The position numbers and the translations under genes are program-made. The notes under the pieces were generated by a model. It was not told the DNA's origin. It made no database searches and saw only the letters and a program-made list of their open reading frames with translations. Of a DNA stretch of 64,000 nt, positions 22,387 through 32,103 are shown one piece after another. Numbering within the stretch: the first letter of the stretch is position 1; each line of letters begins with the position of its first letter. This DNA is from Acinetobacter sp. ASP199 (GTDB lineage: Bacteria; Pseudomonadota; Gammaproteobacteria; Pseudomonadales; Moraxellaceae), in NCBI RefSeq assembly GCF_022700675.1, contig NZ_CP062182.1:1674001-1738000 (forward strand), read 5' to 3'.

Positions 22387-23256
22387 ATGTCTGAATTTGA
22401 AACATTAACCATGAGGTGCAAGGATGGCTATCCATTGACAGCACGCTTTTACGCCGCCAATGAAGCCACCCGGAAAGCTCTACCTGTCCTGGTTTGTCCC
22501 GCGACCGGGATTACCGCTCAGTTCTATCACAGTTTTAATGTGTGGCTGCAAGCACAAGGTTATGATGTCTTATGTTTTGACTTCCGTGGTATTGGTCAGT
22601 CTTTGAATGGTCCTTTAAAGGAATCCAAAGCCAGCATCGTGAAATGGGGACAGTTAGATATTCCAGCAGCAATCAATGCTTTGCTAGATAAGACACACGC
22701 CCAAAAAGTCATTCTAGTGGGTCATAGTGCGGGCGGCCAGTTACTCGGGATCGTACCGAACTATGACAAAGTTGCTAAAGTTGTCGCTGTTTCTGCATCA
22801 ACAGGCCATATCAAAGGTCTTAAAGGACGTACCAAATTACTGGCCCCGCTCATGTTTGATGTGATTTTTCCACTTTCACGTTTCACCATCGGTTATGGTC
22901 CAACCAGCAAGATTGGCATGGGTGAAAACCTGCCTAAGGATGTGGCTAAACAATGGGCCCAGTTCTGTAGTAAACCCGGTTATGTCATCAATGCGATTGG
23001 CAAAACAGTTGCAAATACAGAAAATCATCATGAACAGATCACCTGCCCGATTACAGTGCTGTGGAGTACGGATGATGAAATTGCTACTGAAGCCAATGTC
23101 AAAGATTTAATCCGTTTATACCCGAATGCTAAGACCGAAATGATTGAATTGAAACCACAGCAATATGGTCATAAAGGTATTGGTCATATGCTGATGTTTA
23201 AACGTAGCCATCAGAATTTATGGCCTGTAATTGAACAGGAAATGGCTTCGATATAA
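22387..23256 (+). CDS. Alpha/beta hydrolase (S33-like)
   Basis: A 289-residue predicted serine hydrolase. The oxyanion-side segment VCPATGITAQFY, the nucleophile elbow VGHSAGGQ, an acid in WSTDDEIA and a histidine in HKGIGHMLMF fit the fold and triad. No signal peptide is present. It has a strong terminator (23277-23312) and appears monocistronic. The substrate is unknown. Confidence 0.84.
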   Translation: MSEFETLTMRCKDGYPLTARFYAANEATRKALPVLVCPATGITAQFYHSFNVWLQAQGYDVLCFDFRGIGQSLNGPLKESKASIVKWGQLDIPAAINALLDKTHAQKVILVGHSAGGQLLGIVPNYDKVAKVVAVSASTGHIKGLKGRTKLLAPLMFDVIFPLSRFTIGYGPTSKIGMGENLPKDVAKQWAQFCSKPGYVINAIGKTVANTENHHEQITCPITVLWSTDDEIATEANVKDLIRLYPNAKTEMIELKPQQYGHKGIGHMLMFKRSHQNLWPVIEQEMASI

Positions 23257-23276
23257 CTTTTTAGTTTGTGCTTTAT

Positions 23277-23312
23277 ACCATCAGGCCTGTAACCCGACCT
23301 GGTGGTTTTTTT
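23277..23312 (+). terminator. Terminator of the 22387 hydrolase gene
   Basis: ACCATCAGGCCTG pairs imperfectly with GACCTGGTGGT around TAACCC, followed by TTTTTTT. It lies 20 bases past the stop. Confidence 0.85.
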
Positions 23313-23424
23313 ATGAATATGATTTTCACTTTTTAATTTTCTAAATCAAAAAATAAGGTTTGAATACACCTCACTCAAGCCAATCTTTACATCAGGATTA
23401 AAATGAACACAAATAGATCAGCTA

Positions 23425-23560
23425 TTGAGAATCTGCTGACGAAAATAAGATATTCATATCAGTTCATGCAGATCTGTGTTCTAATACAGACAGTATGAGA
23501 TGAGCCTTATATGAGTATCACGCGAGTGATACGACTAGCCCCTAACCATGGGGCTTTTTA
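23425..23560 (+). ncRNA. Candidate small RNA with its own promoter and terminator
   Basis: TTGAGA (23425-23430) and GATATT (23449-23454), 18 bases apart, resemble a sigma-70 promoter. About 97 bases follow with three stem-loops: TCTGTGT/ATACAGA (23473-23490), GTATCAC-GCGA-GTGATAC (23515-23532, GNRA loop) and a terminator AGCCCC/GGGGCT with TTTTTA (23537-23560). No open frame of note lies inside. Expression is not shown; the family is not recognised. Confidence 0.45.
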
Positions 23561-23714
23561 TTTATTAAAATCAACAATATACACATAATTGGCGGAATTT
23601 TGGCGTAAAAATAATATTCAAAGCACAAAAAATACCAAGTTATTAATTGTTTTAAATACTTTGGATACTAAACTTTCTTGCCTCATATTACAGCATAACT
23701 TATACCAAGACATA

Positions 23715-24059
23715 TCACCAGTCGCTAGGCTTGGACTGGCTAGCTTCTTTTATTTTTTTATTTCCTCCTGATGCCTTCTTTCGTATATTTCCTTTCATTT
23801 TCAATAATTGTATTGGGGAAATAGAGGGTGCTGGTATAAAGATATTTAAATTATTTGTCATTTCTAATGCCCTCATAATGGCAACCAAGTTTTCTAAAGT
23901 TACTTCTCCTTTTTCCGCATTCATGACTGCTCTTCTCGAAACCCAGGCCTTTGAAGCAACTTCTTCCTGTGTTCTATCAAGATTTAAACGCACACGCTTT
24001 AGTCGCTCTCCAAGAATGCTTGCGATGTATTGTGCGCTATCATCTCTTGAAAACTGCAT
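23715..24059 (-). CDS. XRE-family transcriptional regulator
   Basis: A 114-residue DNA-binding protein with a Cro/C1-type helix-turn-helix (LGERLKRVRLNLDRTQEEVA, then VSRRAVMNAEKG). It resembles HipB-like regulators, with a basic C-terminal tail (KMKGNIRKKASGGNKKIK). The ATG at 24059 with the AGAGAGGG ribosome-binding site is preferred to the TTG at 24077. No toxin partner such as HipA lies next to it. It may mark the edge of accessory DNA that includes the metal block. Confidence 0.8.
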   Translation of the reverse strand: MQFSRDDSAQYIASILGERLKRVRLNLDRTQEEVASKAWVSRRAVMNAEKGEVTLENLVAIMRALEMTNNLNIFIPAPSISPIQLLKMKGNIRKKASGGNKKIKEASQSKPSDW

Positions 24060-24828
24060 GTATCCCTCTCTATTCAAATAGCCTTCAAAGACCAGAACTG
24101 TACTTCTTATAAAAAGCGAGTTGGTAGATGCAAAAAATGGACTTAAATGGACTTTTGTTTATGAATAAGTAGCAAATTTTGTAACTACCTAACAATATAT
24201 TCTGTACTACTTATAGTATCGACTCACACTAAACTTTTGATAGTAGTAATACCATCAAACTTATTGACTTATTAAGAGCCTCTTCAATTTAATTCAGGTT
24301 GTTTATCTTAGTCGATCTACTGGTAAGTTTTGCATAATAATCACTCCCCCACGAAGTAACTAATTAAAAACAGCATGGGTGCTCAGATGCAATCTGCTGT
24401 GCTGATATCAACATATAATTTAAGTAAAACTCATTGACTAGACCCCACAACTTTTGATCAAATTTTAATAAAAATGAAGCTAATCTAGTACCACGATAAA
24501 ATCATTGGGTAAACTCACCCAAATGATTTTAATAATTATTTTGGTAAATAAAAATAAAACTTACCGATGCTGAATGTAGAAAAGCTCAACCTAGGTCAAA
24601 CTTTATCGTTTCTCAGATGAGAATGGCTTATCACTATTAATTTGTATTAGGTATTTAGAACAGAATTGGAAAAGTAACATGATCACTAGCAAAATTTTTC
24701 CGCTAATAAATTGTCCAACAATGCCTTCAACCAACCTGTATAATAACTCATACCTACACCATTTTTACAGAATTGACCTATGTCAAAATTACCTTTGTAA
24801 TTACAAATATGCTTTTTTACTTAGCATT
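24060..24828. other. 769-base AT-rich gene-free region with several dyads
   Basis: No credible gene is seen. Visible signals are a strong stem-loop AAAATCATTGGGT/ACCCAAATGATTTT (24498-24530), palindromes TTCTCAGATGAGAA (24610-24623) and TTGAC-CTAT-GTCAA (24773-24786), and a TATAAT at 24739-24744. The open frame on the plus strand at 24679 runs into the end of the convergent czcD gene and is not credible. Confidence 0.6.
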
Positions 24829-25719
24829 CTAGTGCCTATGCCAATTATCATCTTCAATTTGCAGTGTCATATCACTGATATGATGGCGTTCATGAAGTAG
24901 ATGAAAAGCCTGATCGTATAATTGTTTTTGATCTACATCAGGTGCAACCAAATGCACAGTCAACACCACCTTTTTTGACGTAATCGCCCACACTTTTAAC
25001 TCATGAATACTTTGAACCCCTTCTAAGCTTAATAAATCTGATCTTAACTGCTCAATATCAATTTCTTCAGGTACACCTTCTAACAAGATATGGATACTTT
25101 GTTTCAATAAAATCCAAGTTCTTGGCAGCACCCAAAACCCAATCAATACTGCAATCAGCGTATCAATCCACATCCATCCTGTGAAATAGATGATTAAGGC
25201 ACCAATAATGACGCCAACTGAACCTAAAGCATCACTGAGCACCTCTAAATAAGCACCTTTAATATTGAGACTTTCTTTGCTACTCGAGAGCAATATTTTC
25301 ATTGAGATGAGATTAATGATCAGCCCGATTGTTGCCACAACCAACATTCCAATGCTTTGAATTTCAGGAGGATTATCAAAGCGCTGATAGGCTTCAAATA
25401 ATATATACAGCGCAACAACAAATAACATTAATGCATTAAATAATGCAGCCAAAATTTCAAAGCGTTGATAACCAAATGTACGCTTATCATCTGCAGGTTT
25501 TTGTCCGATTTTAATTGCTACCAAAGCAATCGCAAGTGCCGCCGCATCTGTCAACATGTGCGCAGCATCAGAGAGCAGCGCCAAACTTTGCGTGATAAAT
25601 GCAGCGATGACTTCAATAATCAAAAATGTGCTGGTTAATGCTAAAGCGATATAGAGTTTTTTGGCATTTTTTTCTGATGCTTCAAAATGACTGTGGTCAT
25701 GTTGATGTGAGCCGCTCAT
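24829..25719 (-). CDS. czcD: Cation diffusion facilitator CzcD
   Basis: Inner-membrane proton antiporter exporting Zn, Cd or Co to the periplasm. A His-rich N-terminus (HQHDHSHFE) precedes six helices; the metal site residues are in SDAAHMLTDA (TM2) and VLSDALGS (TM5, EVLSDALGSVGVI), and a C-terminal cytoplasmic metal-binding domain follows. 296 residues, normal. Last gene of the minus-strand czc set, 57 bases after czcA, where it supplies periplasmic metal for the RND pump. Confidence 0.93.
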   Translation of the reverse strand: MSGSHQHDHSHFEASEKNAKKLYIALALTSTFLIIEVIAAFITQSLALLSDAAHMLTDAAALAIALVAIKIGQKPADDKRTFGYQRFEILAALFNALMLFVVALYILFEAYQRFDNPPEIQSIGMLVVATIGLIINLISMKILLSSSKESLNIKGAYLEVLSDALGSVGVIIGALIIYFTGWMWIDTLIAVLIGFWVLPRTWILLKQSIHILLEGVPEEIDIEQLRSDLLSLEGVQSIHELKVWAITSKKVVLTVHLVAPDVDQKQLYDQAFHLLHERHHISDMTLQIEDDNWHRH

Positions 25720-25776
25720 CGTGCTCTCCTTATTATTGATTATTCAAGCGAAGCCGAAGCATTCGCTTGAATATAT

Positions 25777-28700
25777 TTATACTGAATAAGTTTTCGTTTC
25801 TAGTGGCTGATTGTCTTGTTTAATATTTATCCAACGATATAAAACAGGTAATAAAATCAATGTTAATAACGTGGATGAAATAATGCCGCCAATGACGACT
25901 GTCGCTAATGGTCGTTGTACTTCAGCACCTGTTCCTGTAGCAAGTGCCATCGGTACAAAACCAAGTGATGCAACACAAGCTGTCATTAATACAGGGCGTA
26001 AACGCAAGATAGCCCCTTTCCATACCGCTTCATCTAAACTGTATTGCTCTCGAAGTTCTTTAATAAAGGTCAGCATCACTAGACCATTCAGCACAGCAAC
26101 ACCCGACAGTGCAATAAAACCAATGCCTGCTGACATGGATAATGGAATATCACGTAGCCAAAGGAATAAAACACCACCTGTTAAAGCGAATGGTACGCCT
26201 GTAAATACCAAAAGACTCTCTTTAACATTATGAAATACTGCCATGAGCAAAATAAAGATCGTCAATAAAGCCAATGGAATCACAATTTGCATACGTGATT
26301 GAGCTGAAGCTAAATTTTCAAATTGACCACCATATTCAATCCAATAACCACTTGGTAAATCATAGGTGGATAATTGATTTTGTAATTCAGTTACATACGA
26401 ACCCAAATCACGCCCTTCAACATTAGTTGTCACGACAATACGACGTTTACCATTTTCACGGCTGACTTGGTTCACCCCTTCGATGAGACTGACTGTTGCA
26501 ACATCGGCTAAGACAATTTGCCCCCCACTAGGAAGCTGAATTGGCAACTGAGCAACAGTTGCTACATTTCGATCTTGATCAGTTAACCGAATCTCAAAAT
26601 CAAAACGTCGATCACCTTCTAATATTTCACCCACATTTTGACCACCAATACTGGTTGCCACAAGGTCTTGAATTGAACGCACACTCAAACCATATTGTGC
26701 AGCCAAAGCTTTATTTACCTCGACATTCAGTAATGGTAAACCTGAGGTCTGCTCGACTTTCACGGCACTGCTACCTGATATTTGCTGAATGATTTTAGAG
26801 ATTTTGGTCGCCTCAGTATTCAGAACCTCCATATCATCACCGAATATTTTCACACCAACATCACTACGTACACCTGAAATTAATTCATTAAATCGGAGTT
26901 CAATCGGTTGAGAAAATTCACTATTATTGCCTGGAATCGTGGCTAAATACGTCACCATACGGCCACGTAATTCATCTAAACTTTCTTTAGGATTTGGCCA
27001 TTCTGAACGAGGCTTTAACATGATATAGCCATCTGAAATATTGGGTGGCATGACATCTGTTGCAACCTCGGCTGTCCCCGTTCTGGCAAATACTGCCTTA
27101 ATTTCAGGGAAACTCTTTAAAAGAAGCTTTTCAGTATTCTCCTGAATACGTAAAGACTCTTCTAAGCCTGTACTTGGTGAACGCAACTGTTGTACCGCAA
27201 AGTCTCCTTCACTGAGCTGTGGTGCAAATTCACTGCCGAGTTTGGTACTGATGAATCCCGTAATCACTAATAAACACAGTGCAAAAGTCAGCACAACTGC
27301 TTTGTATTGATAAGCCTTATCAAGAATTTGCTGATATTTAGCTTTGAGCCACAACATCCAACGACTTTCTTTCTCTTGAATATCGCCTTTGACCCACAGC
27401 GCCACCGCAGCAGGTACAAAAGTGATTGATAATATAATGGCTGCAACAAGTGCGAGTACAACAGTCAGTGCCATTGGATGGAACATTTTTGCTTCCACAC
27501 CAGTTAAAGCAAAAATCGGAAAATACACCACTAAAATAATCAATTGCCCAAAAATCAAGGGACGTCGAGCTTGGCGTGCGGCTAAAAAGACCTCTTTAAA
27601 ACGCTCTTGTTGAGTGAGTTGTCGTTTTAACTGTTGCTGAGCGGATGCCAAACGACGTATACAGTTTTCAACAATGACCACTGCCCCATCAACAATAATC
27701 CCAAAATCTAAAGCACCTAAACTCATGAGATTGGCACTAATATTTTTTTGCGCCATGCCTGTTAAGGTAAATAACATCGATAATGGAATGACACAGGCGG
27801 TAATTAAAGCGGCACGAATATTCCCAAGAAATATAAACAGAATGATGATGACTAAAATGGCACCTTCAACCAAGTTTTTTTGTACCGTTTTAATTGCCTT
27901 TTCTACCAAACTGGTGCGGTCATAGACGGTTTCAATTTTAATCCCTTCGGGTAAGCTTTTCTGAACCTCTTGGATCTTAGTATCTACCGCTTTGGATACT
28001 GTACGGCTATTTTCGCCCATCGCCATCATGGCAATACCTAGCACCGTTTCTTCACCATTATAGGTTGCGCCACCTGTTCTAAGATCATGACCAATTGCGA
28101 CTTGAGCAATATCACCTACACGGATTGGACTACCGTTCGGACTTGCAATCATGGTGTTTTCAATATCACTGATATTGTTCAGTGTACCCGGCACACGAAC
28201 TGTGAGTTGCTGACCATTTTCCTCAATAAAACCTGCACCACGATTTTCATTGTTCAGTGTCAATGCTTGCTGTAATTGATCTAAACCAATATTTAACTGC
28301 TGCATACGACTCAGATCGGGTGAAACAAGATATGTTTTATTAAAGCCACCAATGCTGTTGATTTCAGCCACGCCTTTGACACGTTGCAATTGCGGTCGAA
28401 CAATCCAATCCTGAATTTCCCTTAAATCCATCGCTGTATAAGTAGAGCCATCTGCTTTTTTCGCATTCGGTTCAGCTTTAACGACCCATTGATAAATTTC
28501 CCCTAAGCCAGTCGATACAGGTGACATAGTGGGTGAAACTTGATTGGGCAGTTCTGCCTGTACCTCTTGCACACGTTGGTTAATTTGTTGCCGTGCCCAA
28601 TATATATCCGTACCGTCTTTAAAAACCACAGTGACTTGGGATAACCCATAACGTGAAATTGAACGTGTCAGCTCCAAATCTGGAATACCTGCCATGGCAT

Positions 28701-28947
28701 TTTCAATCGGATAGGTAATCCGTTGTTCTACTTCAAGTGCAGTAAAGCCATTGGCTTGGGTATTAATCTGCACTTGGGTATTGGTAATATCAGGCACAGC
28801 ATCAATCGGCAATTTTTGATAACTATAAATGCCGACAGCTATCCATGTGCAGACAAATAACATCACCCAAATGGCATTTTGAATTGAAAACTGAATAATG
28901 CGCTCAAATAATCCTTCAGGACGAGGTAAATCATGATTAGTGTTCAT
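25777..28947 (-). CDS. czcA: Heavy-metal efflux RND transporter CzcA
   Basis: Proton-driven inner-membrane pump of the CzcABC tripartite system. With the ATG at 28947 (GAGG 6 bases before) it is 1056 residues; the ATG at 28959 is the alternative. The TM4 motif DFGIIVDGAVVIVEN near residue 410 is typical of the HME-RND group for divalent cations (D..x..D/E pattern). Typical segments YSYQKLPIDAVPDITN and RSISRYGLSQVTVVF are at the N-terminus. Its start overlaps the czcB end. Confidence 0.95.
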   Translation of the reverse strand: MNTNHDLPRPEGLFERIIQFSIQNAIWVMLFVCTWIAVGIYSYQKLPIDAVPDITNTQVQINTQANGFTALEVEQRITYPIENAMAGIPDLELTRSISRYGLSQVTVVFKDGTDIYWARQQINQRVQEVQAELPNQVSPTMSPVSTGLGEIYQWVVKAEPNAKKADGSTYTAMDLREIQDWIVRPQLQRVKGVAEINSIGGFNKTYLVSPDLSRMQQLNIGLDQLQQALTLNNENRGAGFIEENGQQLTVRVPGTLNNISDIENTMIASPNGSPIRVGDIAQVAIGHDLRTGGATYNGEETVLGIAMMAMGENSRTVSKAVDTKIQEVQKSLPEGIKIETVYDRTSLVEKAIKTVQKNLVEGAILVIIILFIFLGNIRAALITACVIPLSMLFTLTGMAQKNISANLMSLGALDFGIIVDGAVVIVENCIRRLASAQQQLKRQLTQQERFKEVFLAARQARRPLIFGQLIILVVYFPIFALTGVEAKMFHPMALTVVLALVAAIILSITFVPAAVALWVKGDIQEKESRWMLWLKAKYQQILDKAYQYKAVVLTFALCLLVITGFISTKLGSEFAPQLSEGDFAVQQLRSPSTGLEESLRIQENTEKLLLKSFPEIKAVFARTGTAEVATDVMPPNISDGYIMLKPRSEWPNPKESLDELRGRMVTYLATIPGNNSEFSQPIELRFNELISGVRSDVGVKIFGDDMEVLNTEATKISKIIQQISGSSAVKVEQTSGLPLLNVEVNKALAAQYGLSVRSIQDLVATSIGGQNVGEILEGDRRFDFEIRLTDQDRNVATVAQLPIQLPSGGQIVLADVATVSLIEGVNQVSRENGKRRIVVTTNVEGRDLGSYVTELQNQLSTYDLPSGYWIEYGGQFENLASAQSRMQIVIPLALLTIFILLMAVFHNVKESLLVFTGVPFALTGGVLFLWLRDIPLSMSAGIGFIALSGVAVLNGLVMLTFIKELREQYSLDEAVWKGAILRLRPVLMTACVASLGFVPMALATGTGAEVQRPLATVVIGGIISSTLLTLILLPVLYRWINIKQDNQPLETKTYSV

Positions 28948-30160
28948 GGCCAGCCTCATCTTTTTCTAATTCAGACTTTAATAAAAAACTGCCATCAGCA
29001 ATGTATTTCTGCCCTTCAGTTAATCCAGAAATGACTTCTAGCCATTGCCCATCCTGACTGCTCACGCCCACTTCAATCGGCTGTACTTTCAGATGAACCT
29101 GTCCTTTTTCTTCAGACTCAACCACGAATACCACAGGCTTTCCTTCCACCTGCTGTAAGGCTTTTTTCTGAATTCTTAATACTGTTTTTGTTTGTGCATC
29201 AGTCACAAAAACATTTACCAAAACATTTGGACGCAGTACATCTGCTTGTGTAGTGACTTTGGCACGGACTTGTAAACGCCCTGTTTGTACATCTGCTTGT
29301 GAATTCAAGATTTGTACTTTAGCTTGGTAGTCTTGATCAGAACCATTGATTTTAAACTTTAAAATTTGCCCTGCTTGAAGCTGAACATTTGAGGTATTGG
29401 GTAGATTAAATTCCAACCAAAGGTCTTTTAGATTTTCAATCACAAAAAGCTGATCCGCCACTTGGACATTTTCACCGACAACTATGTCTTTTTGACTAAT
29501 CATGCCTGAAATAGGCGCACGAATAACAAAGCGTCCATTTTGCCCAGTTGAACCAAGTGCTTTTAAACGGGCTTGTTGAGATTGCACTGTAATTTGGGCT
29601 TGGCGATAGGCATTTTCAGCACGTTGCAAATCTTGTTTTGCCGAAATACCTTGTGACCACAACTGTTGTTCACGTTGATATTCTTGTTGTGCCAAACGCA
29701 GACTTGACTGCGCCATGCTTAAGTTTGCTTGCTGGTCAATTAATTCAGGCACAGAAAGTACAGCAAGCGTTTGACCACGTTCTACGTATTGCCCCAGTGC
29801 AACATGAACTTGCTCAACATGACCACTGAAATTCGGTGAAATATGCGCTTGCTGATCCGTATTCACCACCAATTTTCCTGGGAGAGTTACAAAGCTATTT
29901 ACCTGCCCCTGTGTGGCTGTTTCAACTTTAAGCCCATGTTCCACCATCTGCTGAGCTGTCAGCTGTATTTCGCCTTCTTCACTATGTGAATCTACCGTAT
30001 TTTCTTCAGCATGTTGCTCAGTTTCGCCTTCATGTTCATGCGTATCATTTTTTTCATTGCGGTTACTCAACCAAATCCAAAGGCTGATCAAAATAGTCAA
30101 CCCGATCAAAACACTGATTAAAATGGGTTGAGAGATTTTTCCAAATTGATGTTGTTTCAT
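28937..30160 (-). CDS. czcB: Periplasmic adaptor CzcB of the RND metal pump
   Basis: Membrane fusion protein linking CzcA to CzcC. 407 residues: an N-terminal membrane anchor (ILISVLIGLTILISLWIWL), a His/Glu-rich segment (EKNDTHEHEGETEQHAEE) that may bind metal, a barrel-sandwich and a helical hairpin of coiled coil (about 135-200), and beta-barrel domains. It ends in another His-containing tail (DEAGHEH). It overlaps czcA by 11 bases and follows czcC by 3. Confidence 0.93.
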   Translation of the reverse strand: MKQHQFGKISQPILISVLIGLTILISLWIWLSNRNEKNDTHEHEGETEQHAEENTVDSHSEEGEIQLTAQQMVEHGLKVETATQGQVNSFVTLPGKLVVNTDQQAHISPNFSGHVEQVHVALGQYVERGQTLAVLSVPELIDQQANLSMAQSSLRLAQQEYQREQQLWSQGISAKQDLQRAENAYRQAQITVQSQQARLKALGSTGQNGRFVIRAPISGMISQKDIVVGENVQVADQLFVIENLKDLWLEFNLPNTSNVQLQAGQILKFKINGSDQDYQAKVQILNSQADVQTGRLQVRAKVTTQADVLRPNVLVNVFVTDAQTKTVLRIQKKALQQVEGKPVVFVVESEEKGQVHLKVQPIEVGVSSQDGQWLEVISGLTEGQKYIADGSFLLKSELEKDEAGHEH

Positions 30161-30163
30161 GAT

Positions 30164-31492
30164 TTATTCTCCCTGACCATTCAACAGATTTTGAGTTTCG
30201 ACAAAGGCTTTTTTATTCAACTGGCTATAAGCATTGGATTGGCTGATCTCTTCATAACTTGTGCCTAGACTTAAGGCTTCAATGCTGAGTGCGTTTTGCC
30301 ATGCTTGTTTCAATATTTGCAGCTGCGCCACATGTAAATTTTGCAGTTGTAATGATGTTTGCTGCATATCTGTGATGGAGAACTTTCCTGCCTGAAAGCC
30401 TTGTAAAGTACGAGAATGGACTTTTTCAGAGAGTTGAATTTGTGCACTTGTCGCATCATATTGTTGGCGCAAACCTTTCAATTCATTCAATTGATTTGCT
30501 ATATCAAGAATTTGCTGCTTAAGCTCTCTTTGTTGGACTTGATTTAATAACTGCTGTTGGCGCTCTGCCATTGGAATCGTATATTGCTGACGATTAAAAA
30601 TATTTAACGGAATTTCGACACCCAATGCCAAAGTCGTTTCATCCGAAGATTGAGGTGTCTTGGTCTGAGTCATGTCAAAATTCAAAGTGGGTTGAGGACG
30701 GTTTTTTATCCTGAGTCTTTCTACTTTTTGCTGAGATTGTTGCATATTCAAGGCATATAGTTTTTCGAGCCAACCTTGTTGGATATTTTGCTCAACTGAA
30801 CGCTCTATCTCGCTTGGCCAAATGACTTTATTTGCTTGAATACTTAAGGAAGGTTGTGATTCTCCCCACAAATGAGACAATTGTCGTTGCGATGCTTGTA
30901 GCGCCAGTAAAGCCTGTTGAGATTGTCTTTGAACATCCAAATGTTCAATTTGAGCACGCTCATAATCCACCAAGGCAATACTCCCCGCTTGGTAACGCTT
31001 TTGGGCACTGTCTAGATTGCTTTGGCTGAGCTTAAGTTGCTTTGCAAAAATAGTCCTTTCAGTTTCGGATAATAGATACTGTGCCCAAGCATACTTCACT
31101 ACCAATTCACTCTGCGCTTGCCAAAGCTGTTCTTGCAATTGAAGCTGTTGTTCTGAAATTGCGGCTATTTTTTGATTTAACTTAGTTTGACCAAAGACAT
31201 CGAGTGGCTGACGAATACCAACACTGAGTTCTTGTTCCTGACCGGATGCAAAACCACTCTGCTCGATTGAAAAAGTTGGGTTTTGCCATAAACGGCTATT
31301 TTGATGATTTAAAGTTGCAAGTTGCTGACGTTGTTGCTGAAGTTCAGCTTGTGATTGATACTGCTGAACTTTGGCTAAAGCCTCTTGGAAATTCGAAATT
31401 TCGTATGTAGACGCATGACTCGTTTGAAAGCCAAATAGCAATAACCCAATGGCCACGCATTGACTTGCAACGGCCTTATTTTGAAAAGACAT
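30164..31492 (-). CDS. czcC: Outer-membrane channel CzcC (TolC-like)
   Basis: Outer membrane factor of the metal pump. 442 residues with a signal peptide (VAIGLLLFGFQTSHA-ST) and long Gln/Leu-rich coiled-coil repeats (QQRQQLATLNHQNSRLWQNP, RYQAGSIALVDYERAQ), the standard OEP duplicated layout. First of the tightly spaced czcCBA genes; 48 bases separate it from czcI upstream. Confidence 0.92.
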   Translation of the reverse strand: MSFQNKAVASQCVAIGLLLFGFQTSHASTYEISNFQEALAKVQQYQSQAELQQQRQQLATLNHQNSRLWQNPTFSIEQSGFASGQEQELSVGIRQPLDVFGQTKLNQKIAAISEQQLQLQEQLWQAQSELVVKYAWAQYLLSETERTIFAKQLKLSQSNLDSAQKRYQAGSIALVDYERAQIEHLDVQRQSQQALLALQASQRQLSHLWGESQPSLSIQANKVIWPSEIERSVEQNIQQGWLEKLYALNMQQSQQKVERLRIKNRPQPTLNFDMTQTKTPQSSDETTLALGVEIPLNIFNRQQYTIPMAERQQQLLNQVQQRELKQQILDIANQLNELKGLRQQYDATSAQIQLSEKVHSRTLQGFQAGKFSITDMQQTSLQLQNLHVAQLQILKQAWQNALSIEALSLGTSYEEISQSNAYSQLNKKAFVETQNLLNGQGE

Positions 31493-31540
31493 GATTATTT
31501 CCCACTCATTAAAAGATAAAAGTGGTGGGAATGTTTTAGG

Positions 31541-31939
31541 CTACCCCACCATTAGCGGGGAAAATTCGGGAGGAGGAGTTTGAGCATTTAAATCTGGCGA
31601 TCTGTAATCATTGCGCCAAGCATATTTAGGCGCTACAGCTAAGGAAAACAACAATGGAATAAAGGAATGTTGTTGCTGTTCCAATATCAAGTGCGTCATC
31701 GATGGAAGATGATCTTGATGATCCTCACCTAAATCTAAAGTCTTGGAAACTGATTCAGAGGCTTGATGACGATCATGCTGAGTATCACTTACGCATAAAG
31801 CATTGCTATGATGTCCAAAGTGATAGCTTTGATTTACTGTAATAGGTTCTTCATGCACACAAAAAGCAGCTGCCACATTCCAAAGACTTTGGAACATGAA
31901 CAAACCCACTAAGACTGTAATCCATGTTGATGAACGCAT
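31541..31939 (-). CDS. czcI: CzcI-like periplasmic protein
   Basis: A 132-residue exported protein leading the czc operon. It has a signal peptide (WITVLVGLFMFQSLWNVAAA-FCVHEE), several His residues (YHFGHHSNALC, DRHQ, DHQDH) and a C-terminal PPPEF. Size, position and composition match CzcI, a small protein at the head of czc operons whose role is probably regulatory or metal-binding. The symbol is given by context and resemblance. Confidence 0.75.
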   Translation of the reverse strand: MRSSTWITVLVGLFMFQSLWNVAAAFCVHEEPITVNQSYHFGHHSNALCVSDTQHDRHQASESVSKTLDLGEDHQDHLPSMTHLILEQQQHSFIPLLFSLAVAPKYAWRNDYRSPDLNAQTPPPEFSPLMVG

Positions 31940-31968
31940 ACGAAAACGAATAAATCAATTTGAACGCC

Positions 31969-31999
31969 ATTATAAAGCCGAGATGCGCTCAAAGGTCAA
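31969..31999 (-). promoter_or_regulatory. Promoter of the czc operon with 19-base spacer
   Basis: On the minus strand TTGACC (31999-31994) and TATAAT (31974-31969) are separated by 19 bases, the long spacing typical of promoters activated by MerR-family regulators. It ends 30 bases before czcI. No merR gene lies nearby, so the regulator would be elsewhere. Confidence 0.6.
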
Positions 32000-32103
32000 G
32001 ACCTATTATTTAGACAGATGACCAAGACCATACTGATAAATAGCAGTTGAAAATAGATCAGCTTAGGCTACTATATTGAAGTTCGAATGAATGACAAGCA
32101 TAT

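Larger units (their letters stand above)
23257..23714. other. Intergenic region with a candidate small RNA
   Basis: No protein gene is seen. It holds the hydrolase terminator and, further on, a promoter-like pair, three stem-loops and a second terminator with no protein gene between (see the ncRNA entry). Confidence 0.6.

Noticed and set aside
23715..24059. XRE regulator as the antitoxin of a HipBA-type system
   Set aside because: No kinase toxin gene or other small partner gene lies next to it.
24679..24900. Plus-strand open frame of 73 codons near the czcD end
   Set aside because: It overlaps the 3-prime end of czcD on the opposite strand, has no ribosome-binding site and an unremarkable composition.
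25811..28275. Several plus-strand frames across czcA
   Set aside because: They are antisense shadows of a clear RND transporter gene; no motifs or start signals support them.
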